Below, piece by piece: positions 20,800 through 32,604 of a DNA stretch of 64,000 nucleotides. The DNA comes from Onthophagus taurus. Lineage: Eukaryota > Arthropoda > Insecta > Coleoptera > Scarabaeidae. The position numbers and the translations under genes were made by a program. The notes under the pieces were generated by a model. It saw only the letters and a program-made list of their open reading frames with translations. It had not been told where the DNA came from and did not search any database. Every line of letters begins with the position of its first letter. Position 1 is the stretch's first letter. Location: the NCBI RefSeq assembly GCF_036711975.1, contig NC_091976.1, forward strand, positions 2,604,001 through 2,668,000. Direction: 5' to 3'.

Positions 20800-21775
20800 G
20801 AACTTCTTATTGAAGAAGCTCACCGTGTGTTTTTATATCCTAGTCGCACCCTGTCATCAATTTTCGCAGAACAATATTAGATTCAATCACTGCTCAATCA
20901 AGTATTATCAAGGTGTCGCTGTTGCTTTTGAGTCAAACCGAAGTAACAAGTTCCATTTATGGCCGATCTTCCTACATTCAGAGTTTCTGAAATGAAAGCA
21001 TTCACCGTTCCAATCGACCTTGCTCGTCCGATTTTAACACCAATTCACTCATTCAAGGAGCTACGACTGTCATATCCTATATATGTATGTGTTTTTGTCT
21101 GTTCAGTTACTAAAGCTATACACCTTGGGTTCATTTCACACTTGTCCACGGCGGCCTTTATAGCAGCTCTTCGTAGGTTTATTACACGTAGAGGTCAACG
21201 TTCTATGATATTTTCGGATCAAGGAACCAATATTGTGAGAGCTGAAATTACTGGATCATCATTAAATATCGTATGACGTTTCATTCCTCTTGAGGCATCG
21301 CATTTTAATTAATTATGATGATCAAAACCTTACTTTTGAAGAATTATCAACAGTTCCTACACAAATTGAAGGTCTTAAACTCCCGGCCATTGTATCCATT
21401 GTCGGATGACCCTAATGATTTAATGCCGCTAATTCCGGCACACTATTTGATTTTGGGACCACTTGGGGCGCCAATTCTGCATCCAAATGTAACTCGATGT
21501 ACCACAAAATCGATTGGATTCTTTGGAGTTTCTTACATCGGATGGTCCAAGACTTCTGGGGCAGTTGGAGGACAGAATACCTTCATACTTTACAACAGCG
21601 TCATAAATAGACCAAGGAACAGAAATACCTCTCAAAATGGACAACGGGACGCATAATCGAATGTTACCCTGGTCAAGATGGACACATTAGGGTAGTAGCT
21701 ATCAAGACACCTACCGGTCAACTTACTCGTCCCGTATCTAAAATACATATGTATATTACCATTGAAATAACTGTA
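20800..21775 (+). pseudogene. BEL/Pao integrase and C-terminal region
   Basis: This follows the same order as the intact element from its residue ~1370 to the end: MADLPTFRVSEMKAF, CSVTKAIHLGFISHL, AALRRFITRRGQRS, FSDQGTNI (second Asp), a deletion removing the catalytic Glu block, then VQDFWGSWRTEYLHTLQQRH and YPGQDGHIRVVAIKT. Several frame shifts and stops occur. It is close to the 58-63 kb element, so it is probably a related, older copy. Confidence 0.85.
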
Positions 21776-22338
21776 ATTTGGTAGAAATTATGTTGCGAAT
21801 TTGTGAAAAAATAATATTTTTGATGGGTGGAATGTGCTAACAACTTTTTAAACATACCCATTTTTACAAGCAAGAATACTAACACAATCTAGTGCTTACT
21901 GTAATGGGAAGAAAAACTGTGAGTTGTAGCGAGCGCTGCCTTATTCGTTCGATCGTGATAGTGTGAAGGTTCGATTCTTATTGTATTTACGTACCAAGGA
22001 TATTATAATATATAATTGAGAGGGACGTGGACCCAAAAATATCTAAATTTACATATGTTACGTAGAAATGTTCAGTGATTACAACAAACTTTACCGCAAT
22101 TTTTTTGATCTGGCGGTTGCTAAGATATCGATCTCTAAAGTAAATCAGAAAAGAATAAGGAAATTGTGCAACCCAATAAATTTAAGAATGACAATATGGG
22201 GACCGATCGTCGGTAACCTGTGTTAGCTACCGGCCCAGGTTGAGATAAAAAAAAGCGGTGTAATATTTTTTCACATGTCTTGAATTTAGTTGTTGTAGCA
22301 ACATTCCGATTCTATCAACACTTGAATCACGAAGAGAA
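21776..22338. other. No clear gene; possible Tc1 start
   Basis: A short frame from ATG 21904 (MGRKTVSCSERCLIR) resembles the opening of some Tc1 transposases but stops quickly. The rest is AT-rich and not recognised. Confidence 0.3.
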
Positions 22339-22350
22339 CGTTTCACACTT

Positions 22351-22810
22351 TGTTATTATTATTATTATTGCTGCCGGGCTGAGGAGAGTGGCCGCTCTCG
22401 TTACCGCGACCTATAAGATCCATTGTAACTTTAGCCCTCCAAAGGTTTAGGGCAAATGTAGGTCCTTAATGAACCTTAGTATTGTCCTGAGGTCTTGAAC
22501 CTTTATGTCGGTAGGTAACAGGGGAGTTTTACCGAAGACGTTGTGCCTTAGACGGCCTCTGGCGACGCAATTGCACAGTATATGTTCAGCAGTTTCTGAC
22601 TCGTCGTTGCATAGTCGACAAGTTTGATCCTCAGCTTGTCCAATGTGGAAGAGGTGGTATTTTAGGAGCACATGGCCGGTCAGGTAGCCTGAGAGCGTTC
22701 TTAGATCCCCTTTGCTGAGGCATAAAACCTCTTTGGTTTTGTTTTGCGACGGAGTTATCATACTCTTCGCTTGTCTGTGACCTGGAAGTTCTTTCCAGCG
22801 TAAGGCTATG
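22351..22810 (-). mobile_element. 5'-truncated non-LTR retrotransposon with 12-bp TSD
   Basis: The insertion is bounded by perfect direct repeats CGTTTCACACTT at 22339-22350 and 22811-22822. On the - strand it carries the end of ORF2 (22810 to 22447) and a 3' UTR ending in (AAT)n. Within ORF2, LTGHVLLKYHLFHIG is followed by CRLCNDESETAEHILCNC, the Cys/His region after RNase H in Jockey/R1-group LINEs. Severe 5' truncation and a clean duplication are the normal outcome of target-primed reverse transcription. Confidence 0.88.
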
Positions 22811-23159
22811 CGTTTCACACTTAGAATTTCGAAGAATTATTGCAATGGCTCTGCTGAAAGTTGATTCAATTGAGCGAAAATGAAAAAAAGGTAAGCTATC
22901 TGTACAGGTACAAAGGGATATCAGATTTAATGGTATAAACCACATACCTGTTACCGCCACTCTAGGACGACTTATCATTTCCTAGAAGAATACTATACCA
23001 TTTCAATCTCAAATTGGCTCTACTCAAACTCAATATGGCATTAAACAAGACCAATAAAAATCGAAATGACATTAATCAATTACAAATATCCCGGTAAACC
23101 AATTCCAGATCGAAAAACATTTATAAATTTGTGCACAAACCTTACCAATTTTCGATCAT

Positions 23160-24035
23160 TTAAGAAACCAAACGAAGAGAGAAACAGAGAGAAAAACGAC
23201 TTCGAAGTGATAAAAATAGGTTTTTCATATATTTGCAAATAATAAATGATGACCCGCAAAAATCATTGCGGCAACTAAAAGAAGACACGGAAATTACTGT
23301 TGCGTCGTGCCATCGAATTTTAAAAACCAATAAATTTTTACCGTATAAGTGCAATTTTGTGTGCAACATTTACGACCAGGCGATGATATCCGTAAGCTTC
23401 AGTTCTTGGCTGAATTTTCAGTTTTGTCTGAAAGAGACAACTTTCTGAGTAGCATTCTACGGTGCGACGAAAGTCGTTTCTATAATAATGGAATAGTATG
23501 CAAACAACATAATCAATATTGGTCTCAGGACAATCCTAGATGGACTGCACAAACAAAGAATCAAACGATTTTTGGGATAATCAATGGAACTTTGGTAAGA
23601 CCTTATTTATACCACGATACGTTTCAACAAGTCAGCGTTACCTGGAGTTTTTGCAGAACAACCTTCCTGAACTGCTGAATGATTTGCTGGACGCTTTAAA
23701 AAGAACAATGTGGTTTCAACAAGATGGTGCACCTCCACATAACGCACAGGATGGTGATTCAGTATTTGGATCGCAGGTTTCCAGGACGATCGAGTGGTAC
23801 AAATTGTCTTGTCAGGTGGCCTCCGAGATCCCCTGATTTAGCGCCGCTTGACTTTTTTCTTTGGAATTCTTTAAAAGCGAATCTGTATAAAGTACCCATA
23901 ACCGATATGTCGGATTTATACGCAATATTATTGATGCAATTAATCGCGCCACATTACTTAGAGTATGTAATGTTGAACTGATAAGACGATTCGAATTGTG
24001 CGTGCATGAAAATGAAAGTAATTTTGAACAGTGAT
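23160..24035 (+). pseudogene. DD41D-type mariner transposase, family B
   Basis: Overlapping frames (23233, 23349, 23540, 23724) together show the N-terminal DNA-binding part (VASCHRILKTNKFLPYK), CDESRFYNNG (first Asp), QQDGAPPHNA (second Asp) and SPDLAPLDFFLWNSLK (third Asp). I count 41 residues between the second and third Asp, the DD41D (rosa-like) spacing rather than DD34D. Frame shifts and stops separate the pieces. Confidence 0.8.
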
Positions 24036-24467
24036 TATAAGTTTTTTTCGTTGTACCAATTATTATTATGGTGAAAAAGTTATTTGATGAACATCTTAGT
24101 TTGTTTTTATTTTGTTAATTTATTTTGTTATTTATCTTAGAAAATAATGTTGTGGCCATTATGTTGGTTTCTATAAATAATTTTATTTCGTGTTTTTTTG
24201 CTTTCCTATTAAATATTAATAACGTTTAATACTTACGTTAATAAGGAAAGTGCACAGTTTTTGATGTTCTATCACATGCACCTAATAAAAAGTTTGCGTT
24301 GAAAGGAAAGTTTCTTTTGACTGCAGCGCCACCTTTATTTTTGTACAATACAAAATAATAATACTTAAGAACTGAAGTCATTTACGAACTCTAACAAAAA
24401 CTTTTTACAAAATTAAAATACCTCAAGCCATTCCAGAGATACTTGACGGAAGTTTTAAGTGAAACAT
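24036..24467. other. No gene seen
   Basis: AT-rich sequence, probably the 3' UTR of mariner B followed by the flank of mariner A copy 3. Confidence 0.4.
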
Positions 24468-25699
24468 CCTGTATATATAGTTTGTTGTATATATTTTTAT
24501 AGTTATTGAATAATTAACAACATTTGCTTTTATTCTTTCTAAAACTAGATTGTATTTAATAGTTAATTTTTGGGTAGCAGGTTTAGGTCGATATTAAATT
24601 GTTTCAAAATACGAAGTTTAACGCTCCTATAACAGCTGAATAAAACTTTACAACGAATTTCGAAAATTATGAAAAATATAACATGTTGAAATGCTATATA
24701 TCAAATAAAAATACGACGCTAGTCGCAGAATTATATTGCACAAGACATCCGAGTTTGGGTCCTTCACGAAACGCATATCAACGCATATTTCCAAAAGCAT
24801 GTTGGCTATAGTTGCGGTAAATCCATCTACATCTTGTACAGAAATTGAACAAGACGTCGGAGTACCCTAAAAGCCGCTGCTCTCGAATTACTACTTAAGA
24901 ATCATTTACGTGCCGGAGATCAATCTAGATTACCATTTTATCGATGGTATTTGAAAAAATTAAATAATGCACCCAAAATGTGATTTGGACCGATAAAATT
25001 CGTGTTAGTAGTGCGGGAATATTTAATAGTAATAATGAACGTTTTTGGATCGATACTAATCCAGATTATACAATAGCCAGACGTTCTCAAGGAAGATTCG
25101 GGCTCTATGTGTGTTGTGCCCTTAATAATACAATTTTGACATATAGTACGTACCATGAAAATTTAAATGCAGATATATTACAGCGGCACATTGAGCTTTA
25201 ATTGACTTATCTCGACAATTTGCCATTAAATATATCCCAAATGTTATAAACTGACCGGCAAAAAAAACCGGCCACTAAAATTTTGCCACAATTTCAAAGC
25301 TGGGTTTCTCGCGAACCACTCAATCGATTTTGATGATTATTTTTTTGATGGAAAGGTTGATTCTTCTGTAATAATGCTGCGATAGCAATTTTCGTTCAGA
25401 TTTTAATTTGAGCATATACGGGGTGAGAAAAATGAGAAAAACTTTTATTCTCGAAATTTGTAACACCCTGTGGAGTGCAGATGCTACAGCAGAGGGTGTT
25501 AACTGGAATCAAACGGTAACCCAATCTTTTCTGAACATTTTGTTTTTTTATTCACTCTATTATCTCTGTTACTAACGAAGATGCAGTGTTTTAAAGCGAA
25601 CGCCTGTGAAAACAAGACAAACAAGCATACAAAATCTAAGGTGGCGCGCTAAGTAGCGTATGTCAGTTGTTTCGAATAGTAAATTGACAGTTGTCAAAG

Positions 25700-26733
25700 A
25701 TGCCGTTGTCAATAACTGATGTTGCGCGTATTATTAGTTTAATTGAAGATGGCAAAAGTCAGCGGTACGTTGCCCATACGTTGGGTATACGCTGAACAAC
25801 AGTTCAGGATGCCTGGAACCGATATGTGGAAACAGGAAGTTTTACTAGGCGGCAAGGTTCCGGTAGAAGACGAGTGAAAACAGCAGTTGATGATCGATTT
25901 ATTGTGCTAAACACTCTGAGGAATCGTAGAACGACTGCTATAGAAACTCGGCATCGTCTTCAAATGGTGCGTGGGATTGACGTAAGTGAAAGAACCATTC
26001 GTCGAAGACTTGCTGAAAGTGATCTAACTGCAAGAAGACCTGCCAAAAGACAGCGGCTGCTCCAGAGACATCGGCGAGCACGTCTTCAATTTGGGCGCCT
26101 ACATACGAATTGGGAAATGGAACAATTTACCCCATTGTTCCATTTGTAGTGCTCTTCACTGACGAGTCCCGATTATGTCTCCGGTCTCCTGATGGTCGAG
26201 AACGAGTGTGGAGACGTCGTAATGAAAGGTTTGCGACCTGCACAATTTCGGAAAGAGTACCTTTCCATAGAGGTTCGGTCATGGTATGGGCGGGTATTTC
26301 GATGGAAGCGCATACAGCGCTCATCTTTGTTGAAAATGGCACGCTAAATGCCCACCGTTATATCCAAGATATTCTGCAAGAAGCTGTCGTGCCCTATTCC
26401 CATTTTATTGGTGACGAATTCATGCTAATGCATGACAATGCGCGACCGCACGTAGCACGTGTGGTTAGCGAATATCTTGATGAGGTGGGTATTGAACGGA
26501 TGGAGTGGCCAGCGTGCAGCCCGGACCTTAACCCTATCGAACATCTTTGGGATCAACTTCAGAGACGCATTCGTCGTCGTCCTGTTCTACCGGACAACCT
26601 TCAGGAGTTACGAATTGCTCTTGAAGAAGAGTTTACCGCAATTCCTCAGGAATCAATTACAAACCTAATCAGTTCGATGCTGCGTCGACTACATGACGTT
26701 ATTTTGGCTCGTGGAGGGCACACACGTTATTAA
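25700..26733 (+). pseudogene. Tc1 transposase (DD34E), two lesions
   Basis: Start ATG 25700 (MPLSITDVARIISLIEDG). A TGA at 25793 sits in the first helix-turn-helix and one frame shift lies near 26120. Otherwise the protein reads through: the second HTH (TIRRRLAESDLTARRP), VLFTDESRLCL (first Asp), GSVMVWAGIS, MHDNARPHVARVV (second Asp) and SPDLNPIEHLWDQL (Glu), with 34 residues between the second Asp and the Glu, ending RGGHTRY. It is among the least decayed cut-and-paste transposases in the window. Confidence 0.88.
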
Positions 26734-26949
26734 TTTTCGTGTTATTATTAATTATTACATTAAATTAAATTTGTTTTCTTGTTTATGTGTCCTTGTTTTT
26801 ACTGCATATTAGAACTGAGACCAGATTATTACTATAATGAAGGACGTACGCAATTCTGTAATTCTAAGAAAATGTAAGTGCTTCTGAAAAACTGTTTCGG
26901 GTGCCCAGTTTTAGTTTTCAAGGTCAGTGATTTAAGGGGCCACTTTTAA

Positions 26950-27430
26950 CAATGATTAAAATTCTGTATAGGCTTCTTTGGAAATTCCCGGCCACACCAT
27001 CACAGAACCATCATCGAAACTTTCGAGTTTCATAATTGTATAGTCCACAAATCTTTCATTTCAACGTCTTCATATTCGCTCCTGACTATCGGGTGATAGT
27101 AGACAAAACCACTACTCATCCGTAAAAAGGACCTCCATTGCACTACTCATTCCTGTATTGCTCGATCTCCCAATTCATATGTAAGCGCGCAGATTGAAGA
27201 CGCGCACGTCGATATCTAAGAAGCAGCCTCGGCCCTTTGGCAGCCTTCTTGCAGCCAGACCAGTTCTAGCAAGTTCTCAGCGAATGGTTCTCTCACTGAC
27301 ATCAACAACACGTACCATTTGAAGACGATGCTGAGCTTATGCAGCTGTCGTTCTACAATTGCTTAGAACAATAAAACGGTCATCAGCTACTATTGTCACT
27401 CATCTTGTTTTCACAGGCGATCGCTTTAAA
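26950..27430 (-). pseudogene. Inverted partial Tc1 transposase
   Basis: Read on the - strand, the N-terminal half of the same transposase appears again. It begins near 27430 and ends near 26950 in the VMVW.GIS.EA block, where the upstream copy has its central domain. Point changes and small deletions show that it has diverged from the + strand copy. Confidence 0.75.
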
Positions 27431-28314
27431 ATGCTGCATCTTCGTTAGTAACAGAGATAATAGAGTAAATAAAAAAAGAAAATGCTCAGAAAAGATTGGG
27501 CTACTGTTTGATTCCAGGTAATGCCCTCTGCTGTAGCAGCTGCACCCCACAGGGTGTTACAAATTTCGAGAATAAAAGTTTTTCTCATTTTTCTCACCCC
27601 GTATATGCTCAAATTAAAATCTGAACGAAAATTTCTATCGCAGGATTATTACAGAAGAATCAACCTTTCCATCAAAAAAATAATCATCAAAATCGAATGC
27701 GAGGTTCGCGAGAAAGTTGTGCCAGCTTTGAAGTTGTGACAAATTTATAGTGGCCGGTTTTTTTTGCCGGTCAGTTTATTTTCAACATGTTCTTAGTGAA
27801 TTTTTAAATATAAACTTTGGCAATAATTGCATCAGAAAAAATATTATACATAGATGGCTACCACGATCACCCGATTTATCGCCACTAGATTTTTTTCTTT
27901 GGGCACATTTAAAAAATATTTTGTATGAAATCACATATGAACATTTAAATAAATTAATAGAAAGTTTTGAAACTGTATTAAATTCTATCTACCATGTTCA
28001 TATTTACAATGCTGTAATCAATTTAAGAAAACGTTGTCATTTGTATTAGTAATGGAGGCGCTAATTAGAGCTTTTGTAATTTGGTTATAAAAATATTTTA
28101 CTTTTTTGTTTGCTTTTTTTTGTTATAAATGTTTATTGTTAATGGTTTGTTTGATTTTCTTTGTTTATTGTTTGATTAATTAAATAAATGCTTGTTATTT
28201 TTTTAATTCTACTGTGTTAAAACACATTCTTGTTATTTTGCAGAAACTGCGTAGAACAGGCAAAATAAATTATTTGTAGCGACTTAAAACAGTTATTTTT
28301 AATTTTTTGGAGAT

Positions 28315-28628
28315 ATATCAAAAATACGTTGCTCTACGGCCAAAAAATGTTCATACAAGAAAGAATATCACAAGAAAGAAATTCATACTATTGGAAGTAC
28401 GCCGAAAAAGATTGCCCAATACCTTAAATTAGAACATCCTCGGAGCTACACGGGACAGTGTTTCCGACGGACGTCCGCAACTATTCTAACAAATGCTGGT
28501 GTAGTTTCGTCAGTGCTGAAGCGCCATGGGGGCTGGAAGCGCTCGTCGGTAGCTGAAAAATATGTTGAAGATGCCGTGGAACAGAAAACGAAAATTGCTA
28601 GAATGATGAAGAGGGTGAAAATGTTGTA
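28315..28628 (+). pseudogene. Crypton-type tyrosine recombinase, catalytic C-terminus
   Basis: KYVALRPKNVHTRKN leads, after one frame shift, to IAQYLKLEHPRSYTGQCFRR, then AGVVSSVLKRHGGWK and VAEKYVEDA. These are the HxxR (here QCFRR) box, the GGWK motif and the Tyr nucleophile (SVAEKY) of Crypton tyrosine recombinases. The His of the box is replaced by Gln. The N-terminal half is absent. Confidence 0.75.
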
Positions 28629-29099
28629 GAAGTTTTACAACAACAAGAAACATCTCACAATATTTCCACTTCATCAGAATTTATCACTATTCTAAAAATT
28701 GTAACTGCAAATATTAATAAGTATTAGCTTCTAACATTTAGAAAATATTTTATTAGGTAGTTTAAAATTTATTAAAAAGTATATATTTTATACTTATTTA
28801 ATAATATTGTAAACACAAATTTTTAAACATTTGGGTTTTTGTTTAAAAAAGAGAAATAGTCCGGTAAGTATTGCTTAGTAACACTTACCGCCCTTGTGAT
28901 CTTATAGCTCACTTAACGGACTCAAATTACTGATGTAAACATCTATATATCTGTTAACAAAAAAAATGTCGGTTTGGCGCTGGCTAAGTGCTACGCAAAA
29001 GTGAACTTTTAATAGCAGTTTTCGAAAATAGTTATTTAAGTCATAGGCAACGTATGGGTAGTATGAATGTTATTTCTTCCGTTGCGCGTGACTTATTAC
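28629..29099. other. No gene; small inverted repeat
   Basis: AT-rich sequence. GGTAAGT and CACTTACC at 28862-28890 form a short hairpin bounded by GTCCG and CGGAC pieces. No coding signal is recognised. Confidence 0.4.
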
Positions 29100-29442
29100 G
29101 TTTTTCCCACTAGCAGAAGTTAATATGAAATTACCGGAAGCAAGTTTTTATACAGGACATTGTTTTCGCCGGAGCAAAGCAACGTTACTGGCTAACTCAG
29201 GAGTGGACATTTTAGGATTAAAACGTTTCGGTGGCTGGAAAAATTCGAGTGTTGCCGAAAGCTATGTGGCAGAATCACTTTATAATAAATTGAAAGTATC
29301 GAATCAAGTTTTTTATTTAGGCAAAATTTCTATCGAGGCATCTAAAGAACCAAAAGAGCATTTCTTAGAAGAGTTGGACAGTGCATTATGTTTTCCAGTT
29401 CCAACTGCATCAACTGCAGCTTCGTTTAATGAAAATAACTGA
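29100..29442 (+). pseudogene. Second Crypton-type catalytic C-terminus
   Basis: The open frame from 29125 reads LPEASFYTGHCFRRSKATLL, then GVDILGLKRFGGWKNS and VAESYVAESL. The His-Cys-Phe-Arg-Arg box, GGWK and the Tyr are all present here, unlike at 28315, and the frame is open to its natural end at 29442. Only the C-terminal part exists. The two neighbouring pieces differ enough to be separate Crypton lineages. Confidence 0.78.
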
Positions 29443-29791
29443 CTTTGTAAATGAGAATTTGGTTCTAGGCAACTCATCTTTTTCGAACTGCTCCATTGTG
29501 TTCAATATTTATAAAAATAATGATAAATAAATAAAAAGAATGATTTTTGCTAATTTTGTTCATCTTTATTATTTTTCTAGGAATATAATGAATTAAGTTC
29601 TGTCGTCAAAGATTAATAAATAAGCAAATGATATGGCAACCTTACGATACTTGTAACCATGAATGCAATTTCATCTTACGAGATTGCCAGTGAGAAATAG
29701 TATACTATTATACGAGCTGAATAGCCTAATGAGGGCTATTATTCACTAAGGTCATAATTAACCTGAGTGAATAATAGCTCATTATATGTGA
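29443..29791. other. 3' flank of the Crypton fragment
   Basis: An AATAAATAAATAAAA-type polyadenylation region occurs at about 29524-29540. Next comes a mirrored segment (GGGCTATTATTCACT...AGTGAATAATAGCTC, about 29727-29780) that also borders the repeats at 43062 and 44165. Confidence 0.5.
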
Positions 29792-30165
29792 GTCCACGAC
29801 TACTATTGAAATTGATTTCATAAATTTATTATAATGTGACAAATTCAATGTCACCAACTATAACCAACTTCACAATTTGTCAAAATTAAATGTCAATTTT
29901 ATAAAACGTCATGTTATTTTTACGTAAATTAATTTATGGTTTAATCATACGAAAAAAGGAATTTGTTTACGTTTTCTTTAATGTCAAACCTTTAGAAAGT
30001 CCTAAAAAAATTAAATACATTGAGGTTTTTTGAAATTTTGACGTTTCATATAATTATTCAAGTCTGTCAAGACTATCGCTATTATTCACTCTATAAAAAA
30101 TGACTACCCTTTTGTTTTAAACAACTCATTTATAGGGTATATATTATAAGGTAGTCGTGGACAAA
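29792..30165 (-). repeat. Crypton-related non-autonomous repeat, copy A
   Basis: Bounded by GTCCACGACTAC and its complement (to 30165). It is inverted relative to copies B (42621-43061) and C (43157-44164). Its 30060-30150 part matches the 5' end of the Crypton frame at 5720-6215. Confidence 0.7.
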
Positions 30166-30499
30166 CATTATCTTCTATCATAGTATGGTTATTACCATAG
30201 CAACGTTAGCTTTTAATAGTTATTTTGAATACAAGATAGCGAAATGACATTTTTGCATTCGAGAACGAAAGTTTTTCATGCGAGCGATAACGAGCAAAAA
30301 AAATTGTCTGGAGCAGAATGGTTAAAAAGTTGTATTTGAACATATACACCTTCATGTTTAGAATGTTTACAATATTTAGAAAAATGGAGAAATAATAATG
30401 AGTGGAAACAAAAATAAAAATGAACTATGTAATAGACCTTAAAAAAGTAAAATAAAACTTGCAATGAGAACACCGAATGAGGAAACTGAGAAAATGACG
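30166..30499. other. No clear gene; mariner A scrap
   Basis: 30178-30222 resembles the inner arm of mariner family A (CATAGTATGGTTATTACCAT). A short KLSGAEWLKSC frame near 30300 hints at a pogo-type DNA-binding domain but is too short to call. Confidence 0.35.
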
Positions 30500-30815
30500 A
30501 CAATAAACGTCACGAAAAGGCGGCAATTAATGGAGTACAGAAGTTTCACTACTTATTATCTGCTTTAAATGGCGATGATCGCCAAGTTATATCCAGTTTG
30601 GAAAATAACAATTCCAAATTATGACGTCGTTTCGATAATCCGCGGGTACTTGTTCAAAATTATGTTCAATTGTTATTTGAAACGGAGAAAGTAAGCAAAA
30701 ATTCTCAATGTATTCGAAAATTTATAGACCATATACGAAAATACATGAGAGCGTTATAACGCCCTCAAGATAGAAAAACCAACACTCTCCAACTTCAAAG
30801 TGAAAACACGCCCAT
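30500..30815 (+). pseudogene. BEL/Pao Gag fragment
   Basis: VQKFHYLLSALNGDDRQVIS, then RVLVQNYVQLLFE and FIDHIRKYMRAL, match the Gag (DUF1759) block seen in the intact element near its residues 140-220 (KYQYLLTSLKGEA, NKRHLATL). A stop separates the halves. It is a diverged lineage with no LTR beside it. Confidence 0.75.
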
Positions 30816-30925
30816 AAATTATTGAGACGTGTTAGATTATATACATTTATTAATAATATGGTAATGCCATCTAGCGGATGGTTTAGTTAAGATAATGGTT
30901 TAGGAGCGATCAAATAGTTATTATA

Positions 30926-32575
30926 CAGGTGTATCTGAATGACTGGAACAAACATCAAGAGGTGATTCTTTAGCGACTTCGGCTTGCCTAAGGAGCTACA
31001 CCCTTCCAAAAATGGCGGAAAATTTTGGTTTAATTTCTCATAATAGGGCACGTTTTGACCCTTTTGTACTTTCAACCTATCCAACCCAACCTAACCCGCT
31101 TTACATTTTTGCTAAAATTTTTTTATGCAGGTGATAAATACATTAGAAAATTTTTAAATAGGTAGATGAAAATATCCTAAAACGTCTGTCTAAAATTTTT
31201 CGAAAAGCGACTACTTTTTGAGGAGAAAATAATAAAGCAAACACTGCCCGTTAAACAATGGGGTTGTCGATCAAAAGTTGGAATGTATTTATAAAAAAAA
31301 AGCTTAATAGGCTTTGGAAGTTTTTTGTCTAATTTTTTTTGACATTTAACTTTCAGTATTTTTTGAGTGTGTTACTAGGAGTTTAAGTGTTTTGAGTAAT
31401 TAATCGAGCAAATTTACCAAATAAGAAGACTTGAACTTTACATAACTAATTAAGATTTGTTGAGCTTGTGCAAAGACATTGTATTTTAATTTTAATTTTA
31501 TTATACATATATGTATGTTATTGTTGTATATTTTGTTTGTATTTTATGTGACTTGTGTAATGAATGTAATGTTCTGTGACACCAATAAATTTGAATCTGA
31601 AATATGCAACAATATTCTGATTCGGAAATGGTTGATATGCACTTTGTATACGGACTTGCCAACGGTAATGGTCGTGAAGCTCAGAGGCTCTACGAGAAAA
31701 AGTTCCTAATGCGATCAACGCCTTACCACAAAACCTTTTGGGTTATTCATCAACGTTTACGTGAAAAAGGTTCATTTTCAAAAAATAATGCGGATTTCGG
31801 GCAGCATCGGGAAGTAAGAACTGTTGCCGTTGAGGAAGCAGTATTAAATTGGATTAATAGGCATCCAGACGCCAGTACTAGGCAAATTGCTGATAATTTA
31901 AATATCAGTCACAGCGTGGGGTGGAGAGTTATAAAAGAACAGCACTGCATCCATATTATATTCAGCGAGTTCAAGCTTTGTTACCACGCGATTTTCCACA
32001 AAGAACTGCCTTTGCACAATGGGCTTTAAACAAAGTTGCCGAAAACCGGACTTTTTAAATAATATTTTATTCTCGGATGAGTCAAGCTTTACGAGAAGTG
32101 CCATATTACATTTACACAATAATCATTGGTGTGCCAATGAAAATCCACAGAAAATTACGGAAACGTGCCATCATATGAATTTTCTTTGAATGTGTGGATT
32201 GGGATATTTGATAATTATTTAATTGGATCTTATTTTTTGCCGCAGCGGTTCACCGGCGAAAGTTATTTGAATTTTATTTTAAATGAATTGAATGAACTCT
32301 TCAATCGAGTTCCTTATGGTATACGAAGACAAATGTGATTTATGCACGATGGAGCGCCAGCCCAGTTTAACCGTTAGCAATTATTTAAATAATAATTTTC
32401 CAAATCGGTGGATTGGTCGCGGAAGTAACTATGCCTGGCCTCGACGATCACCCGCTCTGAATCCAATTGATTTTTGTATTTGCTGCACACTTGGAATCAG
32501 TAATCGCATTGTAAGATGGATTTTGCATACAGACTTACAATTTCACCCTTACAAAATAGCGATAGTGCAGTAGCT
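30926..32575 (+). mobile_element. DD41D-type mariner, family E, 3' end lost
   Basis: The left end CAGGTGTATCTGAATGACTG follows a TA at 30924-30925 and is typical of this mariner group. The transposase starts near 31604: MVDMHFVYGLANGNGREAQR and LREKGSFSKNN, then the HTH STRQIADNLNISHSVGWRVI. Decayed catalytic blocks follow: SDESSFTRS near 32075, HDGAPAQFNR near 32342, and FPNRWIGRG to LNPIDF near 32470. Frame shifts lie near 31950, 32060 and 32375. The element is cut off at about 32600 by the next mariner. Confidence 0.8.
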
Positions 32576-32604
32576 AAATGTAACAGATTGATTAACAAAA
32601 TGGA

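Larger units (their letters stand above)
25249..27776. mobile_element. Head-to-head Tc1 pair acting as one foldback unit
   Basis: Both ends read AACTGACCGGCAAAAAAAAC inward, and TA flanks lie at 25247-25248 and 27777-27778. From the left comes a nearly complete Tc1 (transposase 25700-26733). From about 26950 to 27776 the sequence is the reverse complement of the left element's first about 1080 bp, with about 250 bp lost. The right end is therefore a second left end. The insertion lies within mariner family A copy 3. Confidence 0.85.
24468..28260 (+). mobile_element. mariner family A, copy 3, split by a Tc1 element
   Basis: The left part (24468-25246) matches 35205-36060 of copy 2, including the transposase N-terminus. 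The right part (27779-28260) supplies the C-terminus missing from copies 1 and 2: SPDLSPLDFFLWAHLKN and a tail to about 28049. Counting across the junction gives 41 residues between the second and third Asp. The outer left end is lost, so the copy is truncated as well as interrupted. Confidence 0.8.

Noticed and set aside
22631..22978. 115-residue - strand frame overlapping the LINE
   Set aside because: It is in a different frame from the recognisable ORF2 end and runs past the target duplication.
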